From Bacillota bacterium (GTDB taxonomy: Bacteria > Bacillota > Clostridia > Peptostreptococcales > Anaerovoracaceae): a stretch of 12,543 bases of DNA. This document shows, piece by piece, positions 1 through 6,513 of the stretch (the first letter of the stretch is position 1; every line of letters starts with the position of its first letter). The DNA is taken from NCBI GenBank assembly GCA_017936025.1, contig JAGBGL010000153.1:1-12543 (forward strand), written 5' to 3'. A model generated the notes under the pieces. The model was not told the DNA's origin, did not search any database, and worked only from the letters and a program-made list of their open reading frames with translations. Made by a program: the position numbers and the translations under genes.

Positions 1-792
1 AGGCAGCATGCCGATGGAGCCTGTGATCTGGGATGCTTCATCGGACAGGATATCGCCGAAGATGTTGCTTGTAACGATGACGTCGAACTGTTTAGGGTTC
101 AGGACCAGCTGCATTGCTGTATTGTCAACGTACAGGTTGTTCAGCTCAACTTCAGGGTAGTCTTTAGCAACTTCAGCAACGACGCGTCTCCACAGACGGG
201 AGCTTTCCAGAACGTTTGCCTTGTCAACGGAAGTAACTTTCTTATTTCTCTTCATCGCCATGTCGAAAGCAACCTTTGCGATACGGCGTACTTCTTCTTC
301 TGCGTACATTTCAACATCGTAAGCGGCAGGGCCCAGATCAGTCTCCTTGAAGCCTTTTTCGCCGAAGTAGATACCGCCTGTCAGTTCTCTTACAACTACG
401 ATGTCCAGACCTCCTTCAATGATCTCCGGTTTCAGAGGGCATGCGGAAGCCAGTTCGTCGAACAGGATAGCAGGTCTGATGTTTGCGAACAGTCCCAATT
501 CTTTACGGAGTCCCAGCAGAGCGCGTTCAGGTCTTTCGTCGCCCGGCAGGTTGTCCCATTTCCATCCGCCTACAGCACCCAGCAGAACTGCATCGCTGGC
601 CTTGCAGATATCGATAGTTTCCTGCGGCAGGCATTTGCCTGTTGCATCGATTGCTGCACCGCCGGCCAGAACTTTTGTATATTCAAATGTGTGGTTGTAT
701 TTTTCTCCGATTTTGTCCAGAACTCTCAGCGCCTGTTCAACAACCTCAGGGCCGATTACGTCTCCCGGAACAACTGCGATTTTATAATTCAT
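1..792 (-). CDS. leuB: 3-isopropylmalate dehydrogenase, C-terminus off the left edge
   Basis: LeuB oxidises and decarboxylates 3-isopropylmalate to 2-ketoisocaproate with NAD+, in the cytoplasm. The reading frame is open to the edge and gives 264 residues of a family that is usually about 350-360, so roughly the last 90 are missing. Visible family signatures are the N-terminal strand and GDxIGPE turn (residues 10-16), the substrate-binding arginine stretch ERPERALLGLRKELGLFANIRP, the RELTGGIYFGEK segment, VDKANV with the catalytic Lys191, Asp223 in YVDNTAMQ, and the metal-binding Asp247 and Asp251 in GDILSDE. The start has an upstream AAAGGAG. It is the last gene of leuACDB, 52 bases after leuD, with a hairpin in the gap. 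One oddity: residue 12 is Val where the family usually has Gly. Family assignment is secure. Confidence 0.97.
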   Translation of the reverse strand, partial: MNYKIAVVPGDVIGPEVVEQALRVLDKIGEKYNHTFEYTKVLAGGAAIDATGKCLPQETIDICKASDAVLLGAVGGWKWDNLPGDERPERALLGLRKELGLFANIRPAILFDELASACPLKPEIIEGGLDIVVVRELTGGIYFGEKGFKETDLGPAAYDVEMYAEEEVRRIAKVAFDMAMKRNKKVTSVDKANVLESSRLWRRVVAEVAKDYPEVELNNLYVDNTAMQLVLNPKQFDVIVTSNIFGDILSDEASQITGSIGMLP

Positions 793-815
793 TAGTATAC
801 TCCTTTATGTGAAAT

Positions 816-836
816 GGCGGAGCGCCGGGCTCCGCC
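816..836 (-). other. leuD-leuB intercistronic hairpin
   Basis: A perfect 8-bp inverted repeat (GGCGGAGC / GCTCCGCC) with a 5-base loop lies in the leuD-leuB gap. No U-tract follows it in the direction of transcription, so it is not an intrinsic terminator. A role in mRNA processing or stability is an inference. Confidence 0.6.
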
Positions 837-844
837 TGATAAAA

Positions 845-1324
845 CTATTTCAGGGAATTCATCAGTCCGCCCTTTGCCATGATGTCCTTGATAAATTCAG
901 GGAATGGCAGAGCCTGATAAGTTTCGCCTTTAGTCACGTTAGTGATAACGCCTGTATTAAAGTCTACGGAAACTTCGTCGCCTGCTTCGATTTTCTGGCT
1001 TGCTTCAGGGCATTCCAGAATAGGCAGACCGATATTGATGGAGTTTCTGTAGAAGATTCTTGCGAATGTAGTTGCGATTACACAGCTGATACCGCTTGCT
1101 TTGATGGCGATAGGGGCATGTTCTCTGGAGGAACCGCATCCGAAGTTGTCGCCTGCAACCATGATGTCTCCTTCTTTAACTTTGTTTACGAATTCTTTAT
1201 CGATGTCTTCCATGCAGTGGGAAGCCAGTTCTTTATGATCCTGAGTATTCAGGTGTCTTGCAGGGATGATAACGTCTGTATCAACGTTGTCACCGTATTT
1301 ATGTACTAAGCCTTTTGCATCCAT
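845..1324 (-). CDS. leuD: 3-isopropylmalate dehydratase small subunit
   Basis: LeuD is the small (swivel-domain) subunit of isopropylmalate isomerase, which with LeuC interconverts 2- and 3-isopropylmalate through isopropylmaleate. The 159 residues match the short clostridial/archaeal form; the E. coli type is about 200. Key segments are YGDNVDTDVIIPARHLNT near the N-terminus, where the family binds substrate, and GDNFGCGSSREHAPIA at about residues 58-73, the active-site signature with the Ser-Ser-Arg-Glu motif. It starts two bases after the leuC stop codon, and its ribosome site (GAAAGGAG) lies inside the leuC tail, so the two subunits are translated as a coupled pair. Nothing is truncated or unusual. 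Confidence 0.97.
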   Translation of the reverse strand: MDAKGLVHKYGDNVDTDVIIPARHLNTQDHKELASHCMEDIDKEFVNKVKEGDIMVAGDNFGCGSSREHAPIAIKASGISCVIATTFARIFYRNSINIGLPILECPEASQKIEAGDEVSVDFNTGVITNVTKGETYQALPFPEFIKDIMAKGGLMNSLK

Positions 1325-1326
1325 GA

Positions 1327-2586
1327 TTATTCTCCTTTCGGTCCTGCGATTTTGCCTGCGATTGCGGAAGCCGCCGCTACAGCAGGGCTTGCCAGATAAA
1401 CTTCACTTTCAACGTGGCCCATTCTGCCTACGAAGTTACGGTTTGTAGTTGCAACGCATCTTTCGCCTGCAGCCAGGATACCCATATGACCGCCCAGGCA
1501 AGGTCCGCATGTCGGAGTGGAAACTACGCATCCTGCATCGATGAAGATGTCCAGGTAGCCGAGTCTGATACATTCTTTGTAGATCGCCTGAGTGGCAGGT
1601 ATTACGATACCTCTTACATTTGGATGGATCTTCTTGCCTTTCAGGATCTTAGCTGCGATTTCCATATCTTCCAGTCTGCCGTTTGTGCAGGAGCCGATAA
1701 CGACCTGATCGATAGGTACATCGCCGACTTCGTCGATAGTCTTAGTGTTTTCAGGCAGGTGAGGGAAGGAAACAGTAGGCTTCAGAGTGGACAGGTCGAT
1801 TACATAAGTTTCGTCATAAACTGCGTCAGGATCTGCTTCGTATTTCTTCCATTCTCTCTTAACGCGTCCGTCCATATAAGCTACGGTGATCTCGTCTACA
1901 GGGAAGATACCGTTTTTTGCGCCTGCTTCGATAGCCATGTTAGCGATGCACAGTCTGTCGTCCATAGACAGAGATTTAACACCTTCGCCGCAGAATTCCA
2001 TGGATTTGTAAAGAGCTCCGTCAACGCCGATCAGACCGATGATGTGGAGGATAACGTCTTTACCGCAGACATTTTCCTGCAGCTCGCCTTTCAGTTCGAA
2101 CTTCAGAGCAGAAGGAATCTTGAACCATGCTTCGCCTGTTGCGATACCTGCCGCCAGGTCAGTGCTTCCTACGCCTGTGGAGAATGCACCCAGAGCACCG
2201 TAAGTGCATGTGTGGGAGTCTGCGCCGATGATAGCGTCACCTGCAGCCACCAGGCCTTTTTCAGGAAGCAGCGCGTGCTCGATACCCATATTTCCTACAT
2301 CGTAGAAGTTGTCGATATCGAATCTTCTTGCGAAAGTTCTGCACTGCTTGCACTGCTCTGCAGATTTTATATCTTTATTAGGTGTGAAGTGGTCCATTAC
2401 CAGAGAAACTTTGCTCTTGTCAAAGACTCCTTCAAAACCGGCTTTTTCAAACTCATTGATTGCAACCGGACCGGTGATATCATTTGCCAGAACCATATCC
2501 AGCTTTGCGCGGATCAGCTGACCGGCTTCCACGTGATCGAGACCTGCGTGTGCAGCCAGGATCTTCTGTGTCATTGTCATACCCAT
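1327..2586 (-). CDS. leuC: 3-isopropylmalate dehydratase large subunit
   Basis: LeuC is the catalytic, [4Fe-4S]-carrying subunit of isopropylmalate isomerase (aconitase superfamily). The 419-residue length is that of the short LeuC/homoaconitase-like group that partners with short LeuD. The three cluster cysteines are visible: Cys300 in GSCTNG, and Cys360 and Cys363 in TCGPC. Other signatures are GADSHTCTYGALGAFSTGVGSTDLA near residue 120 and the C-terminal NRNFVGRMGH. Three in-frame Met codons lie at the N-terminus (residues 1, 3, 5). The first is chosen because an AGGAGG sits 10 bases upstream of it; the others would be too far. It follows leuA after a 56-base gap and is nearly fused to leuD. 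The exposed cluster makes the enzyme oxygen-sensitive in known homologues. Confidence 0.97.
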   Translation of the reverse strand: MGMTMTQKILAAHAGLDHVEAGQLIRAKLDMVLANDITGPVAINEFEKAGFEGVFDKSKVSLVMDHFTPNKDIKSAEQCKQCRTFARRFDIDNFYDVGNMGIEHALLPEKGLVAAGDAIIGADSHTCTYGALGAFSTGVGSTDLAAGIATGEAWFKIPSALKFELKGELQENVCGKDVILHIIGLIGVDGALYKSMEFCGEGVKSLSMDDRLCIANMAIEAGAKNGIFPVDEITVAYMDGRVKREWKKYEADPDAVYDETYVIDLSTLKPTVSFPHLPENTKTIDEVGDVPIDQVVIGSCTNGRLEDMEIAAKILKGKKIHPNVRGIVIPATQAIYKECIRLGYLDIFIDAGCVVSTPTCGPCLGGHMGILAAGERCVATTNRNFVGRMGHVESEVYLASPAVAAASAIAGKIAGPKGE

Positions 2587-2618
2587 AATAGTGAATCCTC
2601 CTAAAATTTATTGTCTGC

Positions 2619-2635
2619 GGCCGCCTTAAGCGGCC
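2619..2635 (-). other. leuA-leuC intercistronic hairpin
   Basis: GGCCGC / GCGGCC, a 6-bp inverted repeat with a 5-base loop (CTTAA on the plus strand), lies between the leuA stop and the leuC ribosome site. No U-run follows, so it is not a terminator. It resembles in position and loop size the hairpin between leuD and leuB. Confidence 0.5.
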
Positions 2636-2642
2636 AGCGTAA

Positions 2643-4343
2643 TTATTTGATAAAGTGTTTTACTTTGTTCTTTCTGTTCAGTGCGGAAACCAGTGCGTTT
2701 ACAGAAGCCAGGATGATGTCGGAATGTGTACCTACACCCCAGTACTGCTGTCCGTCACGGCCTGCGATACAGATGTATGCAGCTGCGTTTGCGCTGGAGC
2801 TTGTTTCCAGAGCGTGCTCGGAGTAGGAAACCAGTGTGTAGTCGAATCTGTAAGGTGTCTTCTTCAGCGCATTGTTGATCGCGTTCAGACGTCCGTTACC
2901 TGCTGCAGTGATTTCGAACACTTCGCCGTCGATGTCAACATGCATGTCTACGATCATACCGTCGTTCGCTTTGTATGTGGACATCTTTCTGAAAGTTGCA
3001 TCTGTGATATCGATGATATCGAAGTCGTTGATATATTCTTTTTCGAAGATATTGTAGATTTCTCTTGGAGACAGTTCCTTGTGGTTTCTGTCGGAAATGC
3101 CCTTGATCATGTAGCCGACTTCTTCTCTCATTGCCTTTGGAATGTCGAAGCCGAAGTTGTGTTCCAGAATGTAAGCTACGCCGCCTTTTCCGGACTGGGA
3201 ATTGATACGGATAACGTCTGCTTCGTATTCTCTTCCGATATCATGCGGATCGATAGGCAGGTATGGACATGTCCACTGATGCTCGCCTGTATCTTCTCTG
3301 TATTTCATTCCCTTGGAGATAGCGTCCTGATGAGAACCGGAGAATGCTGCGAATACCAGCTGCCCGCCGTATGGTGCACGCATTGGAACTTCCATGTCAG
3401 TGAACTTCTGATATTTTTCAACAACGTCCAGAATGTTTTCGAAGTTCAGGCCCGGGTCTACACCGTGGGAGAACATATTCAGTGCGAGTGTTACGATATC
3501 GCAGTTACCTGTTCTTTCGCCGTTTCCGAAGAGTGTGCCTTCGATACGGTCACCGCCTGCCAGCAGGCCCAGTTCTGCGTCCGCAACTCCTGTACCTCTG
3601 TCGTTGTGAGGGTGCAGGGAAATTATAACGTTTTCTCTGTTATGTAAGTGCTTGCTCATGTATTCTACCTGGCTCGCATAAACATGCGGGCTGGACATCT
3701 GTACAGTAGCAGGCAGGTTGATGATCACCTTGTTTTCGGGAGTCGGTTCCCAGATATCGATAACAGCATTGCAGATCTCTTCTGCGAAATCGATTTCTGT
3801 ACCGGTGAAACTTTCAGGAGAGTATTCGAATCTGAAGTTAGACTGCGGATACTTAGCTGCATATTTTTTCACCAGGGTAGCTCCGAATGTAGCGATGTCG
3901 ATGATTTCCTGACGCTCTTTTCTGAAAACCTGTTCTCTCTGTGCCTTGGAAGTGGAGTTGTACAGGTGAACTACTGCGTTTTTAACGCCTTCCAGTGCCT
4001 TGAATGTCTTGTCGATGATATGTTCTCTGGACTGTGTCAGTACCTGGACTGTAACATCATCAGGAATCAGATCGTTGTCTATCAGTGCCCTGAGGAATTC
4101 GTATTCCGTATCAGAAGCAGCAGGGAAGCCGACTTCGATTTCCTTGAATCCCAGGCTTACCAGATATTTGAAGAATTCCAGTTTTTCGTCCAGGCTCATT
4201 GGAACGATCAGCGCCTGGTTACCGTCTCTCAGGTCTACGCTGCACCAGTATGGCGCTTTTTCGATGTGGTCTTTCTTGACCCAGTCATAGCAGTCTTCCG
4301 GCGGCATGAAATAACCGACCTTGTACTTGTCATAATTCTTCAT
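2643..4343 (-). CDS. leuA: 2-isopropylmalate synthase (long form)
   Basis: LeuA condenses 2-ketoisovalerate with acetyl-CoA to give 2-isopropylmalate, the committed step of leucine synthesis. At 566 residues it is the long form of the family. The TIM barrel begins with WCSVDLRDGNQAL (Arg39 and Asp40, active site and metal). The metal-binding HPHNDRG motif is at residues 244-250, followed by GDRIEGTLFGNGERTGNCD. A linker leads to the C-terminal regulatory domain (about residues 430-566), with VDIDGEVFEITAAGNGRLNA and a final Gly/Ser-rich segment, the site of leucine feedback in characterised homologues. The start is preceded by AAGGAAC at suitable spacing. It is the first gene of leuACDB and lies directly behind a leucine T-box leader, so it is controlled by tRNA-Leu charging and probably also by leucine feedback. 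Confidence 0.97.
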   Translation of the reverse strand: MKNYDKYKVGYFMPPEDCYDWVKKDHIEKAPYWCSVDLRDGNQALIVPMSLDEKLEFFKYLVSLGFKEIEVGFPAASDTEYEFLRALIDNDLIPDDVTVQVLTQSREHIIDKTFKALEGVKNAVVHLYNSTSKAQREQVFRKERQEIIDIATFGATLVKKYAAKYPQSNFRFEYSPESFTGTEIDFAEEICNAVIDIWEPTPENKVIINLPATVQMSSPHVYASQVEYMSKHLHNRENVIISLHPHNDRGTGVADAELGLLAGGDRIEGTLFGNGERTGNCDIVTLALNMFSHGVDPGLNFENILDVVEKYQKFTDMEVPMRAPYGGQLVFAAFSGSHQDAISKGMKYREDTGEHQWTCPYLPIDPHDIGREYEADVIRINSQSGKGGVAYILEHNFGFDIPKAMREEVGYMIKGISDRNHKELSPREIYNIFEKEYINDFDIIDITDATFRKMSTYKANDGMIVDMHVDIDGEVFEITAAGNGRLNAINNALKKTPYRFDYTLVSYSEHALETSSSANAAAYICIAGRDGQQYWGVGTHSDIILASVNALVSALNRKNKVKHFIK

Positions 4344-4364
4344 TATTATAGTTCCTTTCTTAAA

Positions 4365-4378
4365 GGCTGCTTGCAGCC
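4365..4378 (-). other. small hairpin upstream of leuA ribosome site
   Basis: GGCTG-CAAG-CAGCC on the minus strand forms a short stem just upstream of the leuA Shine-Dalgarno. It lies downstream of the T-box terminator, so it would be in the read-through transcript only. Function unknown. Confidence 0.35.
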
Positions 4379-4435
4379 GTAAATTCTGTTTGAAAAAATT
4401 ACCTTCATTTTATATACATATATACCCGTGCGGAT

Positions 4436-4476
4436 AAAAAAATAACCTTCCGTTCTCAGATCAAGAGACGAAGGTT
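4436..4476 (-). terminator. T-box-controlled intrinsic terminator
   Basis: AACCTTC (4476-4470) pairs with GAAGGTT (4450-4444). The stem continues inward through GT/AC and CTC/GAG with single-base bulges, and a run of seven U (4442-4436) follows. It is formed when no uncharged tRNA-Leu is bound. Confidence 0.9.
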
Positions 4477-4653
4477 TTCCGCGGTACCACTCTTGTTGAT
4501 CCGGCACTGCCGGACCCACTTTAAGATTTCTGCTCGGGGGTGAGACACCAGTCATAAACCTGCAGTCTTTCCAGCAACTGACTGCTCTCTGGGAAGCTTA
4601 TATTCGACCGATTTATTCCCTTCATCACAGGCTGTATAAAATTTCAATAATTA
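4436..4653 (-). promoter_or_regulatory. Leucine-specific T-box riboswitch of the leu operon
   Basis: T-box leaders sense uncharged tRNA by codon-anticodon pairing and by acceptor-end pairing, choosing between a terminator and an antiterminator. In the RNA sense: the base of Stem I pairs GGG (4620-4618) with CCC near 4540-4536; the next helix pairs CGGTC (4610-4606) with GACTG (4553-4549). Between them lies the specifier loop containing CUC (4544-4542) followed by A, a leucine codon. The distal Stem I has AGAGAG (4590-4585) and a terminal stem GCAGTC/GACTGC around GCUGGAAA. The T-box sequence AGAGTGGTACCGCG (from 4493) contains UGGU, complementary to an ACCA acceptor end, as for tRNA-Leu with discriminator A. 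The antiterminator arm CTCTTG (4467-4462) overlaps the terminator, so the two are mutually exclusive. It explains why leuA is induced on leucine starvation. Confidence 0.93.
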
Positions 4654-4659
4654 CTGATA

Positions 4660-4689
4660 ATTATAAGCCTTGTACACAAAGATTGTCAA
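4660..4689 (-). promoter_or_regulatory. leu operon sigma-A promoter
   Basis: On the minus strand, a perfect -35 TTGACA (4689-4684) and a perfect -10 TATAAT (4665-4660) are separated by 18 bases. Transcription should start near 4653, at the beginning of the T-box leader. Such a strong promoter suits control by attenuation rather than initiation. Confidence 0.88.
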
Positions 4690-4725
4690 TAGAGTTTGTG
4701 TGTAAAAGACAAATAAATTGAGGTG

Positions 4726-4754
4726 TTGGTAAGTACGTGACGGTGTGGTATAAT
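4726..4754 (+). promoter_or_regulatory. Extended -10 promoter for the membrane-protein genes
   Basis: TTGGTA (4726-4731), a 17-base spacer and TATAAT (4749-4754), with a TG one base before the -10 (extended -10). It faces away from the leu promoter, with about 36 bases between the two -35 elements. It would start transcripts near 4761, giving a leader of only about 20 bases before the first gene. Confidence 0.8.
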
Positions 4755-4780
4755 TAGAAAAAATATGCGGAGGAAATGAA

Positions 4781-5182
4781 ATGAAAAATTTTAAATTTGT
4801 TTACTATATATGGGGAGCACTTCTTGTAGTGCTGCTGATACTTTTTCTGTTTGTAGATACTAATGCTCCGGTAGTGCCGGTTATGGCAATTGTTTTGTTC
4901 GGAGGAGCAGCACTGTTCCGTTCCTGGAAAAAATCTCTGGTGGAGGTCATTGTTGAAGAGGATGCAGTCCATCTGCGTGTCATGGATGGTCAGGAAAGAC
5001 ATATAATACCCGAAGGTGTTACTCAGATCCGTGAGATAAATGGCGGCTTTGGCGTGCGCCTGAAAGATGGAAGCGATTATCATGCTAAAAAAGGGAAGTT
5101 TATTGTCAGAACTTCAGAGGGAGAATTCACGGAGTTCCGTCCGGAAGATTTTCCGTATGCAGAATTAAGAAAGATGAAATAA
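4781..5182 (+). CDS. Small membrane protein, two helices plus cytosolic domain (paralogue 1)
   Basis: I do not recognise this 133-residue protein. Two hydrophobic segments (about residues 7-25 and 30-47), separated by a short DTNAPVVP turn, form a helical hairpin. Lys/Arg-rich RSWKKS after the second helix suggests both termini are cytoplasmic. The remaining 85 residues alternate hydrophobic and charged residues (VEVIVEEDAVHLRVMDG, FGVRLKDGSDYHAKKG), as expected of a small beta-rich domain, and end in EDFPYAELRKMK. The design, two helices followed by a beta domain, recalls bacterial PH-like membrane proteins, but that is only a structural guess. A GGAGG lies 7 bases before the start. The next gene has the same layout and the same C-terminal motif, so the two are a tandem duplication. 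It is first in a three-gene unit. Confidence 0.85.
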   Translation: MKNFKFVYYIWGALLVVLLILFLFVDTNAPVVPVMAIVLFGGAALFRSWKKSLVEVIVEEDAVHLRVMDGQERHIIPEGVTQIREINGGFGVRLKDGSDYHAKKGKFIVRTSEGEFTEFRPEDFPYAELRKMK

Positions 5183-5192
5183 GGAGGAACTG

Positions 5193-5597
5193 ATGGGAAA
5201 GAAAATTTTTACTGCAGTAGCGGCAGTTCTTGTACTGGCGCTTGTTGTAACTACACTTATGGATATCGAAGTGCCTTATCTTCCGATCGCGGTACTGGCG
5301 CTGTTTCTGATCGCGGCAGGCGTTCATTCAAAGAAGACCGCTATTTCTGAAATCATTCTGGACGAGGAAAATGCAAGGTTTGTCCTTACAGACGGCAGTG
5401 TGAAGGAGGCCCGCCGCAGAGATGTTGTCAAGCTGAAGGTTTCCGGTTCACGCATCGTGATAGTTCTGAAGAGCGGTGAAGATTATAATATCCCGAAAAG
5501 AAGAGCGGGAGCTGTGATCAGAGGCACTGACGGGCAGCTTCGCGGGCTGAAAGAAGATGACTTCCCGTTCGCAGAAGTGAAAAAAGCATTAGGCTAA
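5193..5597 (+). CDS. Small membrane protein, two helices plus cytosolic domain (paralogue 2)
   Basis: This unrecognised 134-residue protein copies the architecture of its upstream neighbour. Helices are at about residues 5-22 and 28-45, joined by MDIEVPYLP, then a basic HSKK, then a polar domain with ISEIILDEENARFVLTDG and IVIVLKSGEDYNIPKR, ending in EDDFPFAEVKKALG. The C-terminal D-F-P-[FY]-A-E-[LV]-[RK]-K motif and the LKxGxDY motif are shared with paralogue 1; the rest has diverged, so the duplication is old. It starts 10 bases after the previous stop, with a good AGGAGG site. It is therefore co-transcribed with its neighbours, and the two may form a hetero-oligomer (inference). No signal peptide cleavage site is evident. 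Confidence 0.85.
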   Translation: MGKKIFTAVAAVLVLALVVTTLMDIEVPYLPIAVLALFLIAAGVHSKKTAISEIILDEENARFVLTDGSVKEARRRDVVKLKVSGSRIVIVLKSGEDYNIPKRRAGAVIRGTDGQLRGLKEDDFPFAEVKKALG

Positions 5598-5606
5598 GGA
5601 GATGTT

Positions 5607-6161
5607 ATGAAAAAATGGTTAGGCAAGCTTAAGGAAAGTGACAACTATAATATACTGATTCCGGCAATGCTAGTAGTGCTGACTGTAAAATTTATATGGA
5701 CTATAATTGCAACAGGAAACAATATAAGGCAAGTGGTTTCATGGAATATGGACATGTCTGAAGGGCTTGTGTATATAATCCCATCATTCATTTCTCTGGC
5801 GTTTATGGCTATTACGGTTTATTTTGTGACACAGGCATGTAATCGTGACCCGAAATTTATGATCTGTGCAATTGTTTGTTCGACGATTACTGCTGTGTTG
5901 GCTGGATTTATAGGCGCTATTGCCAGTATTGTTCTGGAAACGATGTGGCTTGTTTCTGTCAGAAGTAAAAACGGCAGGCGATGGGTAATTGCAATGAAAG
6001 CTGTCGCAATCATGCTTGTGGTAATAGTTGTAGTGATGGTACTAAAATATGTGAGCATGATGTTTGTGATTGGGCATTTGGGAGAGTGGAGAACCGATTC
6101 ACTTGAAGAAGGTGACTGGTCGCAATGGGAGACCGAAGAAACAATCGATGATTTTGAATAA
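5607..6161 (+). CDS. Four-helix membrane protein with acidic tail, unknown function
   Basis: I do not recognise this 184-residue protein. It has about four transmembrane segments: residues 16-36, 55-75, 84-112 and 125-152. A basic loop (RSKNGRRW) precedes the last helix. The cytoplasmic or external tail (about residues 157-184) is strongly acidic and Trp-containing (EEGDWSQWETEETIDDFE). The start follows AAGGAG with 5 bases of spacing, and the gene begins 9 bases after paralogue 2 ends, so it belongs to the same transcript. A strong terminator lies directly downstream. Base composition looks more AT-rich than in the two genes before it. No catalytic motif is visible, and a small transporter, sensor or assembly partner are all possible. 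Confidence 0.8.
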   Translation: MKKWLGKLKESDNYNILIPAMLVVLTVKFIWTIIATGNNIRQVVSWNMDMSEGLVYIIPSFISLAFMAITVYFVTQACNRDPKFMICAIVCSTITAVLAGFIGAIASIVLETMWLVSVRSKNGRRWVIAMKAVAIMLVVIVVVMVLKYVSMMFVIGHLGEWRTDSLEEGDWSQWETEETIDDFE

Positions 6162-6181
6162 ATTTGTGATTTTGTTAAACC

Positions 6182-6236
6182 GCAGCCGGTCGGAAAGGCG
6201 TCATCCGCCTTTCCTGATACGGCTGCTTTTGTTTTT
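6182..6236 (+). terminator. Strong intrinsic terminator of the membrane-protein unit
   Basis: Two-part stem: GCAGCCG (6182-6188) pairs with CGGCTGC (6220-6226), and inside it GGAAAGGCG (6192-6200) pairs perfectly with CGCCTTTCC (6206-6214) around a 5-base loop. TTTTGTTTTT follows. It separates the membrane-protein genes from ilvBNCD, so the two units should not share this transcript. Confidence 0.93.
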
Positions 6237-6238
6237 AT

Positions 6239-6305
6239 GGCTTAAGCCTGTTTTGCCGGGTTTATCCGGTGAAACGGATAAACCCGGTAAAACAGGCTTA
6301 TAGCC
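6239..6305. repeat. Long near-perfect palindrome (element E1)
   Basis: The arms 6243-6268 and 6275-6300 are 26 bases each and pair throughout, with one G-U, around a 6-base loop (GTGAAA). Allowing one bulge at 6301, the stem extends through GGCT (6239-6242) and AGCC (6302-6305). No U-run follows on either strand, so it is not a standard terminator. A diverged relative follows ilvC. It may be a REP- or MITE-like interspersed palindrome; its family is not identified. Confidence 0.8.
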
Positions 6306-6307
6306 TT

Positions 6308-6338
6308 CGGGCGAACCACCCGTTATACGGGTGGCCCC
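6308..6338. repeat. Compact GC-rich hairpin next to E1
   Basis: CCACCCGT (6316-6323) and ACGGGTGG (6327-6334) form an 8-bp perfect stem with a 3-base loop. Flanking CGGG (from 6308) and CCCG add a short outer helix with an asymmetric CGAA bulge. Its close pairing with E1 suggests the two belong to one structured element. Confidence 0.6.
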
Positions 6339-6513
6339 GATTTGCGGTACAAAGGACAGCATAATTTGCAAAAAGCCATGTGAATGGCGCGGATAATATC
6401 TACAGCGACAGCATTGACTGTAAAAAACAATTAAAATGGCGGCTGTTGTCGCGGAGGTGACAGCATTGGTTACAAACTTCAATAAAAATGGCGGCTGGAG
6501 TGCAGAAATCATC

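Noticed and set aside
809..4382. Long plus-strand ORFs opposite leuB, leuD, leuC and leuA
   Set aside because: They are antisense shadows of clearly homologous minus-strand genes, with Cys/Ser/Val-rich products that have no family features.
4346..4555. 69-codon minus-strand ORF upstream of leuA
   Set aside because: It lies wholly within the T-box leader and its terminator. Its coding content is explained by RNA structure, and no ribosome site supports it.
6329..6340. GGGTGGCCCCG, resembling the T-box core on the plus strand
   Set aside because: It is one arm of a hairpin with CCACCCG, lacks the ACCGCG part, has no Stem I upstream and no terminator downstream.
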